Of a stretch of 64,000 nucleotides of DNA, positions 63,033 to 64,000 are shown piece after piece. The notes under the pieces are model-generated. The model made no database searches. It was not told where the DNA came from and worked only from the letters and a program-made list of their open reading frames with translations. The stretch spans positions 310,001 to 374,000 of the forward strand of contig NZ_UYZY01000004.1 in the NCBI RefSeq assembly GCF_900626075.1, given 5' to 3'. Made by a program: the position numbers and the translations under genes. This DNA is from Clostridium transplantifaecale (GTDB taxonomy: Bacteria > Bacillota > Clostridia > Lachnospirales > Lachnospiraceae). Every line of letters starts with the position of its first letter. Position 1 is the first letter of the stretch.

Positions 63033-64000
63033 ATGAGCAAGTATGTTGACAGAGTAATTGCGGAAGTGGAGAAGAAATACGCAGATGAGCCAGAATTCTG
63101 CCAGACCGTCGAAGAGGTTTTATCTTCCCTTGGCCCGGTAGTAGATGCACATCCGGAGTATGAAGAGGTTGCTCTCCTTGAAAGAATGGTAATCCCGGAG
63201 AGAGTTATCGAGTTCCGCGTTCCGTGGGAGGATGACAATCACAAGATTCATGTAAACACAGGATACCGCGTTCAGTTCAACGGCGCCATTGGACCGTACA
63301 AGGGCGGCTTACGTTTTGCTCCGTCTGTAAACCTTTCTATTATGAAATTCTTAGGCTTTGAGCAGGCATTCAAAGACAGCCTTACAACACTTCCTATGGG
63401 TGGTGCTAAAGGTGGTTCCGACTTTGATCCTAACGGAAAGAGCGACAGAGAAGTTATGAGATTCTGCCAGTCCTTTATGACAGAGTTATACCGTCACATC
63501 GGACCAGACGTTGATATCCCAGCTGGCGACCTTGGTGTAGGCGCTCGTGAAATCGGTTATATGTATGGACAGTACCGTAAACTCGTTGGTGGTTTCTACA
63601 ACGGCGTTCTTACAGGTAAAGGAAGATCCTTCGGTGGTTCCTTAATCCGTCCGGAAGCTACAGGTTTCGGTTCCGTATACTATGTAGAAGCAGTTATGAA
63701 ACATGAGAACGATACTCTTGAAGGTAAGACAGTTGCACTTGCAGGCTTCGGTAACGTTGCTTGGGGCGCTGCTACAAAGCTTGCTGAATTAGGCGCTAAG
63801 GCTGTTACACTTTCCGGACCAGACGGATACATCTACGATCCAGACGGTGTTGTAACAAAAGAGAAGATCGACTTCATGCTTGAGATGAGAGCATCTGGAC
63901 GTAACAGAGTTCAGGATTACGCAGACAAGTTCGGCTGCCAGTTCTTCCCAGGTGAGAAACCATGGGGCCAGAAGGTTGACATCGTTATGCCATGTGCTAC
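63033..64000 (+). CDS. gdh: NAD-specific glutamate dehydrogenase, 5' part
   Basis: 322 codons are present; the gene continues past the right edge (full length about 450). AGGAGG at 63018-63023. The glutamate-binding and catalytic lysines are in GPYKGGLRFAPS (Lys90), LGFEQAFKDSL (Lys114) and PMGGAKGGSDFDP (Lys126), and the Rossmann motif is ALAGFGNVAWGAA. The sequence is almost that of the structurally known hexameric enzyme of C. symbiosum. It oxidises glutamate to 2-oxoglutarate, the first step of glutamate fermentation. Codon use is strongly biased (highly expressed gene). Confidence 0.97.
   Translation, partial: MSKYVDRVIAEVEKKYADEPEFCQTVEEVLSSLGPVVDAHPEYEEVALLERMVIPERVIEFRVPWEDDNHKIHVNTGYRVQFNGAIGPYKGGLRFAPSVNLSIMKFLGFEQAFKDSLTTLPMGGAKGGSDFDPNGKSDREVMRFCQSFMTELYRHIGPDVDIPAGDLGVGAREIGYMYGQYRKLVGGFYNGVLTGKGRSFGGSLIRPEATGFGSVYYVEAVMKHENDTLEGKTVALAGFGNVAWGAATKLAELGAKAVTLSGPDGYIYDPDGVVTKEKIDFMLEMRASGRNRVQDYADKFGCQFFPGEKPWGQKVDIVMPCA

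Overview
The window looks like chromosome of a Lachnospiraceae anaerobe close to [Clostridium] symbiosum. The main reason is the partial gene at the right edge: its protein reads almost residue for residue like the NAD-dependent glutamate dehydrogenase of C. symbiosum as I remember it. The two-subunit AcnX, reverse rubrerythrin with PerR, LL-diaminopimelate aminotransferase and two TRAP transporters fit a gut Clostridia genome. I saw no rRNA, tRNA or CRISPR array.

Layout. 1-1454: a YfcC-type carrier (cut by the window edge) with a nitrilase-family amidase, minus strand. 1599-3921: a Dam-type methylase and a partner protein that is probably its restriction enzyme. 4010-11805: luxS, two small genes of unknown role, and two copies (A and B) of a large palindromic repeat of about 0.85-0.9 kb. 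Copy B carries an IS110-family element and an IS3-family element. 11985-13984: trpS and a fumarylacetoacetase-family enzyme. 14414-21782: a Dpp/Opp-type peptide ABC operon with an S9 peptidase inside it. 21826-23157: FAD/Rieske oxidoreductase. 23614-30970: carAB, pyrG, dapL. 31444-46693: a catabolic island with a LarA-like protein, AcnX, a DctPQM TRAP system, GntR and LysR regulators, two D-2-hydroxyacid dehydrogenases, a TAXI-TRAP system, a PanB-like enzyme and FolD. 46853-48904: rubrerythrin, a PerR-type repressor and an AIM24 protein. 49460-58163: a four-gene operon headed by a 1615-residue protein combining HD, HEAT-like, nucleotidyltransferase, acetyltransferase-like and phosphoribosyltransferase-like parts. 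58164-59038: repeat copy C. 59191-64000: GlnK/GlnL-type two-component system, GltS glutamate carrier and glutamate dehydrogenase, a glutamate sensing, uptake and catabolism unit.

The most interesting points are these. (1) The IS110 element can be delimited to the base against repeat copy A. Its downstream non-coding end folds like a bridge RNA and holds short guides matching both halves of the reconstructed target and one half of the donor junction. (2) All three copies of the palindromic repeat begin 0-1 bp after a stop codon and lie between that gene and the promoter region of a co-oriented next gene; their stem sequences covary. (3) The 1615-residue protein and its NAD/FMN/phospholipase-D-like partners form an operon with no function I can name. 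(4) The PanB-FolD-dehydrogenase-TAXI operon and the LarA-like/AcnX/TRAP operon suggest catabolism of hydroxy acids whose identity is open. (5) A direct repeat resembling the known GlnL target overlaps the gltS promoter.

All calls come from reading the sequence and from recalled family knowledge. No database search was run, and IS limits, operators and RNA folds were judged by eye.
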